DNA of 49,660 nt, taken from positions 126,943 through 176,602 of the forward strand of contig NZ_JOKH01000010.1 in NCBI RefSeq assembly GCF_000722635.1, in the 5' to 3' direction. The position numbers and the translations under genes were made by a program. Below the pieces are notes generated by a model. That model saw only the letters and a program-made list of their open reading frames with translations. It was not told the origin of the DNA and did no database searches. Origin of the DNA: Endozoicomonas numazuensis (lineage in GTDB: Bacteria; Pseudomonadota; Gammaproteobacteria; Pseudomonadales; Endozoicomonadaceae). Below, in pieces: positions 29,407 to 37,777 of this stretch; position 1 is the first letter of the stretch, and the number at the start of each line of letters is the position of its first letter.

Positions 29407-29414
29407 TTTTTTTT
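29407..29414 (-). other. A8 homopolymer at the frame change of the effector gene
   Basis: On the minus strand the coding sequence reads tca-gaa-aaa-aaa-ccg. In this frame translation stops soon after, at 29350. With nine A residues, or a -1 ribosomal slip on A-AAA-AAA, it would continue K-K-T-A-H-A-S-S-F-G-K-G-L into the long downstream frame. It may be a genuine mutation, a phase-variable tract, a slippage site or a sequencing error. Confidence 0.7.
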
Positions 29415-30076
29415 CTGACGCCGTCATGGCTTGGTATTGCTGGTCGGCGACAGCAGCTTCAGCCTTTTCGCTGGCTATAATCTGCTGAAGTTTCTGTTTG
29501 ATCCGGTCATAAAGTGCTTCGATCTTTTTAAGATTTTGTGTCTGATTTCTGTGAGCTACATACACCCTGAGGTCGCCATTGACTAAGGCCTCCCTGATTA
29601 GATGTAAAGGATCTCTATAATGAATGGATTTGAGAATCAGGTGACCCTTAAGGGACTGTTCCAGTTCTGAATACTGATTATTTGCAAGGTCGGACAGAAA
29701 GCTCCAGGCTTGTCTGCTTGACTGAAATTGAAGACGTTCATAACGCGGATGAGTACGCTTTGTGGTCAGTATGAAACGATCTTTATTCTGGTTGTATAGA
29801 GATTGTTCAGGCAATTCCGATGAAAGGTTCCGTCCAGACACGCCTTACTCCTTGTATTCCCTGGCTAAGACAGATTAATTCATAGACTACTGTCGCCTTT
29901 TTGATGATGCGATATTAACCTCTTTGAGCAAACGATTCCAGAGACATGAAGCATTACCAGCTCTCCTTAAATACGCTTCATAAGTTTTGTTTTCCTCAAG
30001 ATAAGGGGTATTATGAAGGTCTCAGGCTCTATAAAGCTGGATAAGAATAACGAAAGTCATCATGGATGTTTAGTCA

Positions 30077-31933
30077 ATGTCTTCATTGTCCCAGAAAAAT
30101 CGCCTTGTCACGATCAATACCCCCTTAGGCAAAGATGTCTTTATAGTTCAGGCTTTTGATGGAAAGGAAAGCTTGTCTCGACTGTACGATTTTACTCTGA
30201 CGCTTATATCGGAAGATCTGAATATTACGGCGGATAATATTTTGGGAAAGCCTGTTACCTTGGCTCTGCGATGTGGCGCATCGGATGCAGACCGATTTTT
30301 TCATGGTCACATTAGCCACTTTTCAGCGCTTGATACCTATGACGGTAACAAACGACACTATGAAGCTCATCTTGTCCCGGGGCTTTGGTTTACCACCCTG
30401 GGTGGGCAGAACCGAATTTATGAGAATATGAGCTTTTCAGACATTATTGCCGATGTTCTGAAAGGCTACAGTGCGGTGCAAATGAAGAATAGTACCACGG
30501 GCACTTATTTGAAGCGGCGCTATTGTGTCCAGTATGAAGAGAGTGACTTTGAGTTTGTCAGCCGATTGCTGGCTGAGGAGGGCGTTAGTTACTTTTTTGA
30601 GCAAGCCGATGGTCAGCATACTTTTTGTCTGGTAGACAAGGCGGGGTCCTACCCCACAGCCTTGGCCAAGGCCATTACCTATTCCGAAGGGGGGAGCAAC
30701 CCTTTGGAAAACAGCATCAGTAGCTGGACAAGAAACTATGGTTACCATACTGCCCAAGTAGAGTTCAGGGATTACCTGCCGTTCTCGGCTTCAGAATGGC
30801 TCAAGAAAACCACCACAGAAAAGACCACCAATAAGGCGTTGAAAGGTGTGCAACCACTTAAAGAATATTATGGGCGGTTTCATTATGAGAAGCAGGAAGA
30901 CCATACAGATAAATTAACAGAATCCAACGGCAAGCAGAAAGTTCGAAATACTATGCTGGCACAGGAAGGTCTGTCCGACTGGGCCAAAGGCAGCAGTGCA
31001 TGCCCGGAGCTTTTTGCTGGGGGTATTTTCGAAATTGATCACACTATTGACTCAGAATCGGGTAAGTACCTGGTGACATCCGTCACCCATACGGCTGCTG
31101 ATGGTAATGGCCAGTCAGCCAGTTATTCCAATGCGTTTACCTGTGTTCCCGATTCTGTTTATACGCCACCGGATTCTGATGCTTTTCGTAGAGTAGTCAG
31201 TAGTCCTGATGTTGCTAAAGTCCTGGATGTTAAAGCGGCAGGAGAGCAGGGAAGCACGGATAAATATACTCAGATTAAGGTTCAGTTTCCCTGGAAGAGT
31301 AACGAAAACAGTTGTTGGCTAAGAGTGGTGCAGTCCTATGCCGGTAATAACTGGGGAGCCAGCTTTGTGCCCAGGGTTGGTCAAGAAGTAGTCGTAGAGT
31401 ATTTGAGTGGTAATCCTGACCGTCCTATTGTGACCGGCGCACTCTATAACAGTGACAACATTGGTCCGGGTTATTCCAAAACACAAAGTGGTTTTAAAAG
31501 TCAGTTTGAAGGCAGTAAATTTAATGAGCTGCGTCTGGATGACAAGAAAGGCAGTGAAGAGATTTATTTTGAAGCCGGTAAGGACTGGAATGTGGTCGTG
31601 CACAACGATAACGTCGAGACCATAGAGCGGCATCAGGATGTTACAGTGACTGAAAATCGCAGCGTCACTGTTAAAAATGGTAATGAAACCAAGGATATTG
31701 GTGGTACCCAGACAACGACAGCAAAAAGTGATATTACGATTGAATCCAAAACCAAAATAACTCTGAAGGTTGGTTCATCGTCAATCACTATTGATCCCAA
31801 CGGTATCACGCTCAAAGGCACCATGATTAATTCCAAGTCTTCAGCCAATACCAAGGTAGAAGCAGGTGCCATGATGGATATCAAGGCAAGTGCACTGTTA
31901 AATATCAAGGGCTCTCTGGTCAAAATTAACTGA
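30077..31933 (+). CDS. vgrG: VgrG, T6SS spike protein
   Basis: The 618-residue product matches VgrG/TssI: an N-terminal gp27-like region (F-D-G-K-E-S-L-S-R-L-Y-D-F-T-L near residue 30, F-F-H-G-H-I, Y-C-V-Q-Y-E-E-S-D-F-E-F-V-S-R-L-L-A-E-E-G near 155), a gp5 OB domain (V-K-V-Q-F-P-W, W-L-R-V-V-Q-S-Y-A-G, P-R-V-G-Q-E-V-V-V-E-Y) and a C-terminal beta-helix of T/S/I/K repeats (V-T-V-T-E-N-R-S-V-T-V). It has no C-terminal effector extension. It heads a plus-strand set with an accessory protein, PAAR and a metalloprotease, consistent with a VgrG-PAAR cargo module. Confidence 0.96.
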   Translation: MSSLSQKNRLVTINTPLGKDVFIVQAFDGKESLSRLYDFTLTLISEDLNITADNILGKPVTLALRCGASDADRFFHGHISHFSALDTYDGNKRHYEAHLVPGLWFTTLGGQNRIYENMSFSDIIADVLKGYSAVQMKNSTTGTYLKRRYCVQYEESDFEFVSRLLAEEGVSYFFEQADGQHTFCLVDKAGSYPTALAKAITYSEGGSNPLENSISSWTRNYGYHTAQVEFRDYLPFSASEWLKKTTTEKTTNKALKGVQPLKEYYGRFHYEKQEDHTDKLTESNGKQKVRNTMLAQEGLSDWAKGSSACPELFAGGIFEIDHTIDSESGKYLVTSVTHTAADGNGQSASYSNAFTCVPDSVYTPPDSDAFRRVVSSPDVAKVLDVKAAGEQGSTDKYTQIKVQFPWKSNENSCWLRVVQSYAGNNWGASFVPRVGQEVVVEYLSGNPDRPIVTGALYNSDNIGPGYSKTQSGFKSQFEGSKFNELRLDDKKGSEEIYFEAGKDWNVVVHNDNVETIERHQDVTVTENRSVTVKNGNETKDIGGTQTTTAKSDITIESKTKITLKVGSSSITIDPNGITLKGTMINSKSSANTKVEAGAMMDIKASALLNIKGSLVKIN

Positions 31934-32027
31934 GCCGTCAGGAGCAGACATTGCATTTATCAAGCGACCTTTAGCTTGAATAAAATAGATGTTATCTCCC
32001 GGACATCTCATGGAGGACACTGGTTGT

Positions 32028-32657
32028 ATGAAACACCTGGTTAAGATCAGCGCAGAAACAGCAGCAGAAGTCACCGGACGTTATGAGCTGGATGAAGACA
32101 TTGAATCCTTATTGACCCCCGGTATTCAGCCAGTCTCTTTTATACAGAAGCTGCTTGAAGAAAATCAGTATCTTGATTGTGTCCGATTTATAGCCCACGG
32201 ATTGCCAAAACGGGAAGCCGTCTGGTGGGCTTGTCTGGCCACTCGCTATACCCATACACCAGAAACTGAAAGCCTCCGGCAGCAAACACTCTCTGTCACT
32301 GAAGCCTGGGTGAAACAGCCCGCAGATGAATATCGTTTGCAGGCTTATAAACTGGCAGAGAAGGCAAAACATAAAACACCGGATAGCTGGGCAGCGATGG
32401 CAGCTTATTGGAGTACCGGGTCAGTTAATGAAAGTGACAGTTTTCCTGTGCCTCCTCCTCCCTATCTTTTTGCTCATGCAGTGACGGGTGCCATTTGTCT
32501 GGCAGCGGCAGATACCTCTGAAGATGATATCAATGAGCGCTATTTGAGATTTATTGGGCAAGGTCTGGATCTTGCGACCGGCGGGCGGGGTAAAGTGCAT
32601 GAAAATCCGCTGAATTTTCTGCTCTCAGAAGAAAGTGAGCAGACGGCTGTTAACTGA
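32028..32657 (+). CDS. VgrG-associated accessory protein, function unknown (209 aa)
   Basis: Between vgrG and the PAAR gene lies an all-alpha soluble protein. Segments such as F-I-A-H-G-L-P-K-R-E-A-V-W-W-A-C, P-A-D-E-Y-R-L-Q-A and P-P-P-Y-L-F-A-H-A-V-T-G-A-I-C-L-A-A are typical of DUF6931-like proteins that occur beside vgrG and PAAR genes. The ATG at 32028 has ggagg 11 bases upstream; two in-frame upstream ATGs (31989, 32010) are less likely. The position suggests an effector-loading or spike-assembly role; this is inference. Confidence 0.7.
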   Translation: MKHLVKISAETAAEVTGRYELDEDIESLLTPGIQPVSFIQKLLEENQYLDCVRFIAHGLPKREAVWWACLATRYTHTPETESLRQQTLSVTEAWVKQPADEYRLQAYKLAEKAKHKTPDSWAAMAAYWSTGSVNESDSFPVPPPPYLFAHAVTGAICLAAADTSEDDINERYLRFIGQGLDLATGGRGKVHENPLNFLLSEESEQTAVN

Positions 32658-32695
32658 CCTCCGTTAAGGAATATCAATAAGAATAGGAGACGACT

Positions 32696-32989
32696 ATGGG
32701 AATGCCTGCAGCAAGAGTGACAGACATGCATGTCTGTCCAAAAGTAGAACCAGGTCCCGTTCCTCATGTTGGTGGCCCTGTTGTCACTCCCGGTGGTCCA
32801 ACGGTATTGATAGCGAATATGCCTGCCGCAACAGTGGGCAGTATGTGTGTCTGTGTAGGGCCTCCGGATAGTATTTCAGCAGGAAGTGGTACCGTGATGA
32901 TCTGTGGTAAGCCCGCAGCCAGGCTGGGTGACAGTACAGCCCATGGCGGCAAGATTGTAGCCGGTGCTCCCACCGTACTGATTGGCTGA
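32696..32989 (+). CDS. PAAR-domain spike tip protein
   Basis: The 97-residue product is essentially one PAAR domain. PAAR motifs are visible: M-P-A-A-R-V-T-D near the N-terminus, P-G-G-P-T-V-L-I, M-P-A-A-T-V-G, C-V-G-P-P-D, A-A-R-L-G-D-S-T-A-H-G-G and a terminal P-T-V-L-I-G. Histidines and cysteines suited to the zinc site at the cone apex are present. It caps the VgrG trimer and is commonly used to mount effectors. It sits between the accessory gene and the metalloprotease gene in the same orientation. Confidence 0.95.
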   Translation: MGMPAARVTDMHVCPKVEPGPVPHVGGPVVTPGGPTVLIANMPAATVGSMCVCVGPPDSISAGSGTVMICGKPAARLGDSTAHGGKIVAGAPTVLIG

Positions 32990-33057
32990 TTTATAACGTA
33001 CAAATAACCCGGTTGAAAGAAGTGCTCCGGGTGTGCTTCCTGGAAAAGGACGTCAAC

Positions 33058-33954
33058 ATGCCTGCGAAATATTGGAATCCCACCCTGCATGCAGCAGATG
33101 CTGAAGGCTTTTTGCCATTAGGTAATTCTAATGGTATTGGTATAGCCGAATCCCCCTTGGGTAATCATCAGATTCCCAATTTTCAATCCAGAGTCGCACA
33201 GGATCTGACCAGTATTAATGCTCTGCCTACAGGCCAAAACCTGATCACCGCTATTTTACAGGGGGTGGGCAATGGTAAACGATTAGGCATCGTTGCACCC
33301 CGTTCCTGGAATGGTGGTTGGGGTAGTAATGAGTGTGCCTGTCTAGGCGGAGATAGTGCCAGAATCAGAGCTGCAGTTGCGGTAGGGTCGGGTGATACCA
33401 ATACACTGGTCAATGCTCTGAAAATCAAGATCACGTCTATGGGGCATCAGAATGATTATGGCTGGTTAAAGAATCAGCTGCGAGCTGTTCCCCGTTATCG
33501 ATTGAGAGGGCTGGTTGCGAATACCCCTAACAACATGGGAGTGCTGGATCTTGATATTGAACGTTGGTTGACCTACCAGCGTCCTCTTTATCATGGATTA
33601 GCCAATGGTGATAAAGACGACATGAAAAATGCCATTATGATTTTTCTGGCTACTAACGGTGGAATGCCCGTCGTTAATGGCCCTGGCACAAACAGTCGTG
33701 TGTATTACGATCCAAGAAAAAATTTCAATTCGGTAGGTTTAAGGCCTGCGTATATTGGACTGGCTCATGAGTTGATTCATCATTATTACAACATGCGGGG
33801 TGCTCAGGTCAGTCACAGTGAAGATTCGGCACACTTTTCAACCGTTTTATACGAATACATGTGTGTTGGACTGGGCCCGTGGAATGGTGCAGCGATCAGT
33901 GAAAACCAGATAAGGCAGGATGCCGGCGTTCCACTGCGAACACGCTACGCATAA
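33058..33954 (+). CDS. M91-family (NleD-like) zinc metalloprotease, candidate T6SS effector
   Basis: The 298-residue product ends with the M91 signature: A-H-E-L-I-H-H-Y-Y-N-M-R-G (zinc site, about residues 239-251), and finally I-S-E-N-Q-I-R-Q-D-A-G-V-P-L-R-T-R-Y-A, which parallels the E-N-x-I-R-x-E-x-x-x-P-x-R-T-x-Y end of NleD, an E. coli effector that cleaves host MAP kinases. The first 150 residues are unlike NleD and may mediate loading. I chose the ATG at 33058 (aaggac upstream). It is the last gene of the vgrG-PAAR string and no immunity gene follows, suggesting a non-bacterial target. Confidence 0.8.
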   Translation: MPAKYWNPTLHAADAEGFLPLGNSNGIGIAESPLGNHQIPNFQSRVAQDLTSINALPTGQNLITAILQGVGNGKRLGIVAPRSWNGGWGSNECACLGGDSARIRAAVAVGSGDTNTLVNALKIKITSMGHQNDYGWLKNQLRAVPRYRLRGLVANTPNNMGVLDLDIERWLTYQRPLYHGLANGDKDDMKNAIMIFLATNGGMPVVNGPGTNSRVYYDPRKNFNSVGLRPAYIGLAHELIHHYYNMRGAQVSHSEDSAHFSTVLYEYMCVGLGPWNGAAISENQIRQDAGVPLRTRYA

Positions 33955-34018
33955 TGATCTCATGGACAGACAATATTGGGACATGAATTAAAAGAATTGA
34001 TAACTACTCAGTATCGTC

Positions 34019-34042
34019 ACCCCCCGCGAAGGCGGGGGTTCT
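34019..34042. terminator. GC-rich hairpin between the M91 gene and the GST gene
   Basis: cccccgc and gcggggg form a 7-bp stem around a 4-nt loop. The T tail on the plus side is short (ttctct), so termination is plausible but not certain. The structure lies between convergent genes. Confidence 0.55.
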
Positions 34043-34074
34043 CTGCGTGTTTGATACATTTCCCAAATAATTTT

Positions 34075-34701
34075 TTATTTTGACTTTGTTGCGGCAATAG
34101 CCTTCTGACAAGCAGGTCTTTTATACAGTCTATCTCTGTATTCAAGATAGAATTCAGGTACATCAAATTCGAATCGATTAGCCCAGTTCAGAGTTTGAGC
34201 CAGTAGAATATCGGCACATGTGAATTGATCACCTAATACAAACTCTTTTCCTTCCATGTAGTGATCCAGCGCTTTAAGAGAGCGTTTAAACTCAAATTTA
34301 GCGGTTTCAAATATAGCTTCGACACGACGCTCCTCTGGTAACACGAAAGAGTGCTTGCCCTTTGACCAGAGAGGTTGCTCCAGGTCAGACAGCACAAAAA
34401 AACAGAAGTCATCGTACCGGGCTCTTTCTGCCGGAGTGTGTCCGGGTAGCAGTGCTTTCTCTGGAGCCAGTGAGCCTATATAGCTGAGCATGGCAGCGCT
34501 TTCAGTCAGAACCAGGTCACCATCGACCATAGTAGGAGCCTTTCCCTGAGGGTTGATTTTCAGGTAAGAGGGGTTCTGCGTTCCTCCTTCCTCCGGACTG
34601 CCTATTTTTACATTGCTGTATTCATACTCTATTCCAGCCTCTTCTAGAGCCCAGAGTGCTCGAAAAGAGCGTGATTGACTAAAGCCGTATAATTTTATCA
34701 T
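34075..34701 (-). CDS. Glutathione S-transferase family protein
   Basis: The 208-residue product has a thioredoxin-like N-terminal domain (M-I-K-L-Y-G-F-S-Q-S-R-S-F-R-A-L-W-A-L-E-E-A-G, then N-P-Q-G-K-A-P-T-M-V-D-G-D-L-V-L-T-E-S-A-A, the glutathione-binding E-S pair) and an alpha-helical C-terminal domain (G-D-Q-F-T-C-A-D-I-L-L-A-Q). The substrate cannot be deduced. It sits between the two T6SS units but shows no link to secretion. Confidence 0.9.
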   Translation of the reverse strand: MIKLYGFSQSRSFRALWALEEAGIEYEYSNVKIGSPEEGGTQNPSYLKINPQGKAPTMVDGDLVLTESAAMLSYIGSLAPEKALLPGHTPAERARYDDFCFFVLSDLEQPLWSKGKHSFVLPEERRVEAIFETAKFEFKRSLKALDHYMEGKEFVLGDQFTCADILLAQTLNWANRFEFDVPEFYLEYRDRLYKRPACQKAIAATKSK

Positions 34702-34858
34702 GGGAACGATCCGGGGTTTATTGTTTGAATTGGGTCTGCTGAATTCAGTGACGATTAAAACCTGAAGCCAGTGCCCGACAGGTTCCTAGCTTACAACAGC
34801 TGTTGTTGAATTTAACGGTTGAGATGTGTCCGTAACAGTAAAAATGTCACGTAAGTTC

Positions 34859-34885
34859 GAGTGGACTGAGAAACAGTCCACTCCA
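34859..34885. other. Hairpin downstream of clpV
   Basis: gagtggactg and cagtccactc form a perfect 10-bp stem around agaaa, 10 bp after the clpV stop codon. The minus-strand side is followed by gaacttacgtgac rather than a T run, so it is a possible but atypical terminator. Confidence 0.5.
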
Positions 34886-34893
34886 GTGAAGGC

Positions 34894-37650
34894 TTAACTT
34901 AACTGATATTCAAACTCACCATCTTCATTGACACCAATGTGTACTCTGGAAATGGGTTGGTCTTCTGCCATGCGAGCAAGGCAGACACTGGCCAGTTCAG
35001 GTAAAACGGAGCGGGTCAGAATATTTTCGATGTTTCTGGCGCCGGTATCGGATTCCTGGCAGCGAGCCACAATGTGGAGCAGCACCTCTTCATCGTAGCT
35101 GAATTCAGCCCCATAATGTTCGGTAACTCGTTTTTCAATGCGACGCATATTGATCGCAGAAATCTTCATCAGGTTCTCATCATCCAGAGGATAATAGGCG
35201 ATCAGGTTAGTACGTCCCAAAAAGGCTGGCTTGAAGTGCTGGAGCAAGTGAGGACGAATGTTATCAAGCAGTACCTCGGGCTCGGGCTTCTCTTCAACCT
35301 GACTAAAGATAGCTCTGATAGCGTCCTCGCCAGCGTTTGAGGTCATGATGATGACACAGTTTTTGAAGTCGATATCACGGCCTTCACCATCCTTGATGGT
35401 TCCCTTATCAAACAGGTTGTAGAAAATATCCTGAACACCCGGGTGAGCTTTCTCCATCTCATCCAGGAGGATGATAGAGTGGGGCTTTCTACGAGCGGCT
35501 TCGGTCAGAACCCCTCCTTCACCATAGCCAACATAGCCGGGAGGTGAACCAAGGAGCATGGATACTTTGTGCTCTTCCTTAAACTCCGACATATTGATGA
35601 CAGTAATATTCTGCTCACCCCCATAGAGTTGGTCGGCCAGGGTCAACGCAGTTTCGGTTTTACCGACACCACTGGTACCGACAAACAGGAAAACACCAAC
35701 AGGTTTGCGAGGGTCAGTTAAACCTGCGCGGGAAGTTTTGATCGCCTGAGCGACGGCTTCCATGGCATGATCCTGACCAATAACACGGGTCTTCATGCGG
35801 TTGGCCAGTTCACGAATGGCATTGATTTCGTCACTGACCATCTTGCCCACAGGAATCCCTGTCCAGTTTGCCACCACTTCAGCTACGGCCTGCTCATCGA
35901 CACTGGCTTGCATCAGAGGCTGTTCGCCCTGAATGTCTTTCAAGTCGAGTGTGAGTTTTTGCAATTGTTCTCTCAGCTCGGCCAAATCCTGATCTGAAAG
36001 GTTTTCTTCTGCTTTTTCTTCAGAGGTTTCTTCTGTGGTCTCAGAACTGTTATCTGTTGCTTCAGCACTTGCGTTCTCTGCAGCTTCTGGCTCTTCAACA
36101 GGTTGCTGACTTGAAAGGAAGTTGCTGTCAATTTGCGCCAGTATATCCCTTATCTTACCGGTCAACTCCAGTTCTTTTTGCCACTGAGCCTGTAGGAGAG
36201 TGAGTTCTTCCGTCGCGTTGTCTTTTTCTTCTTGCAGAGCGGCCAGTCTGTCAGTATGAATTTCCTGAGCAGCATGCTCTCGCTCAAGCATGGCTATGGT
36301 CGTTTCAGAGCGCTGGATTCTACGCTGCGCATCTTCAAGGGCAGCAGGTGTAGCTGTCTGGCTCAGTGCTACCCTGGCACAGGCAGTATCCAAAAGGCTG
36401 ACAGATTTATCAGGAAGTTGTCGTCCAGGGATGTAGCGATGAGACAGAAGCACTGACGCTACAATGGCTTCGTCAAGTATTCTGACTTTGTGATGACTGT
36501 TAAGAGAGGAAGAAATACCACGCATCATATCGATGGCCTTTTCTTCATCGGGCTCTTCGACTTTGACCACCTGAAAGCGACGAGTCAGGGCAGGATCCCG
36601 TTCAAAGTACTTTTTGTACTCTGCCCAGGTCGTAGCAGCAATTGTTCTCAACTCTCCTCGTGCAAGGGCAGGTTTCAGCAGGTTGGCTGCATCGCCCTGG
36701 CCTTCTTTACCACCGGCTCCGATCAGAGTGTGGGCTTCGTCAATAAACATAATGATCGGAGTGGGCGAAGCTTTCACTTCTTCAATGACAGACTTCAATC
36801 GATTTTCAAATTCGCCTTTAACACTGGCTCCTGCTTGCAAAAGGCCCAGATCTAAAGTGCGAACGACAACACCTTTCAGAGGATCTGGCACATCCTTGCT
36901 GGCAATACGCAGTGCAAAACCTTCCACTACTGCTGTTTTACCGACACCGGCTTCACCGGTAAGAATAGGGTTGTTCTGCCGTCTTCTCAGAAGAATATCA
37001 ATACACTGTCGGATTTCTTCATCACGTCCAAGTACAGGATCAATCTCGCCATTAGCCGCACGTTCTGTCAGATTGATGGTGTATTTGTCCAGTGAAGGTG
37101 TTTTCGTAGGCTTTGCGTTGGCATCAAGAGTGCTTGCACCTGAATCTGAAGATGCAGAAAGCGTGGATGCAGATTCTGCCGTAGTACCCACCCGTGCTCT
37201 TGCAGTTTCCCTGATCGATTCTGGTGCTACATCCCGAAGTACGGGCAGGCTTTCCAATAATTGTCTTCTTGACTGGTCATCCAGTAGCAGTGCCGCTAAA
37301 AGGTGCCCTGAAGTAATCTGGCCATGGCCACAATCAACCGATGCTACCATCCAGGCATTTTTAGCCCCTTCGACAATAGAAGGCGAAAGTGCTGCTGGAC
37401 GACTGCTTCCCCCCTTGAATTTGGCAATAGAGCTCGCCAATTGTTTAGCTAGCGTAGACGGGTTAACTTCATGAAGCTCGAGCAAGCTGTAAAAATCGGT
37501 ATCGCTGCGATCGAGTAGTTTCAGTAACCAGTGTTCCAGTTCAACATTGTACTGGTTATGAGCCAGACAAAGACCAGCAGCACCTTCCAACGCTTCGCGA
37601 AGGGCGGGAGACATCTTCTCCACCAGAGCCTTAAGGTTATGAGATATCAT
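34894..37650 (-). CDS. tssH: ClpV (TssH), AAA+ ATPase recycling the T6SS sheath
   Basis: ClpV disassembles the contracted TssB-TssC sheath. The 918-residue protein has a Clp-N region (1-160), Walker A1 G-E-A-G-V-G-K-T near residue 232 and I-M-F-I-D-E-A-H near 303, a ClpB-like coiled middle region, Walker A2 G-T-S-G-V-G-K-T near 654 and I-I-L-L-D-E-M-E-K near 723. An unusual acidic, low-complexity insert rich in E, S, T and A (about residues 515-555) lies between the middle domain and the A-N-W-T-G-I-P motif. Clp-N and the A-I-F-S-type C-terminus distinguish it from ClpB. It is the last gene of the main minus-strand T6SS cluster. Confidence 0.94.
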   Translation of the reverse strand: MISHNLKALVEKMSPALREALEGAAGLCLAHNQYNVELEHWLLKLLDRSDTDFYSLLELHEVNPSTLAKQLASSIAKFKGGSSRPAALSPSIVEGAKNAWMVASVDCGHGQITSGHLLAALLLDDQSRRQLLESLPVLRDVAPESIRETARARVGTTAESASTLSASSDSGASTLDANAKPTKTPSLDKYTINLTERAANGEIDPVLGRDEEIRQCIDILLRRRQNNPILTGEAGVGKTAVVEGFALRIASKDVPDPLKGVVVRTLDLGLLQAGASVKGEFENRLKSVIEEVKASPTPIIMFIDEAHTLIGAGGKEGQGDAANLLKPALARGELRTIAATTWAEYKKYFERDPALTRRFQVVKVEEPDEEKAIDMMRGISSSLNSHHKVRILDEAIVASVLLSHRYIPGRQLPDKSVSLLDTACARVALSQTATPAALEDAQRRIQRSETTIAMLEREHAAQEIHTDRLAALQEEKDNATEELTLLQAQWQKELELTGKIRDILAQIDSNFLSSQQPVEEPEAAENASAEATDNSSETTEETSEEKAEENLSDQDLAELREQLQKLTLDLKDIQGEQPLMQASVDEQAVAEVVANWTGIPVGKMVSDEINAIRELANRMKTRVIGQDHAMEAVAQAIKTSRAGLTDPRKPVGVFLFVGTSGVGKTETALTLADQLYGGEQNITVINMSEFKEEHKVSMLLGSPPGYVGYGEGGVLTEAARRKPHSIILLDEMEKAHPGVQDIFYNLFDKGTIKDGEGRDIDFKNCVIIMTSNAGEDAIRAIFSQVEEKPEPEVLLDNIRPHLLQHFKPAFLGRTNLIAYYPLDDENLMKISAINMRRIEKRVTEHYGAEFSYDEEVLLHIVARCQESDTGARNIENILTRSVLPELASVCLARMAEDQPISRVHIGVNEDGEFEYQLS

Positions 37651-37777
37651 ATTGTTATTTCGTCCTTTTTCTTGTTCTTTTCTTCAGCCTTTTTAGGCGT
37701 GGTTAAGCCAAGTGATTATTAGCTTGCCAGATGTTACGGGCAGTTACTAGCCGACAATTTAAAGCAAGTTAGTGGCA

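Larger units (their letters stand above)
28637..29841 (-). pseudogene. Polymorphic T6SS-type effector, N-terminal part, frame-disrupted and truncated by an insertion
   Basis: Two frames together make one protein. The first (29841 to 29350) encodes an alpha-helical 163-residue N-terminal region (S-E-L-P-E-Q-S-L-Y-N-Q-N, coiled I-K-Q-K-L-Q-Q-I-I-A-S-E-K). The second continues as S-S-F-G-K-G-L-K-E-G-G-L-S-F-L-T-W-L-K-D-V, W-R-R-I-K-A-F-H-E, a glycine-rich hydrophobic helix (I-V-L-T-F-A-T-A-G-A-G-V-A-V) and a disordered linker. It ends 9 codons inside the MITE-like element. The frames meet at an A8 run (29407-29414); one extra A or a -1 slip joins them. The architecture resembles Tre1/DUF6861-type toxin carriers. 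Confidence 0.75.

Noticed and set aside
36614-37474. Long plus-strand frame opposite clpV (286 codons)
   Set aside because: Serine/proline/arginine-rich composition and complete overlap with clpV mark it as an antisense shadow.
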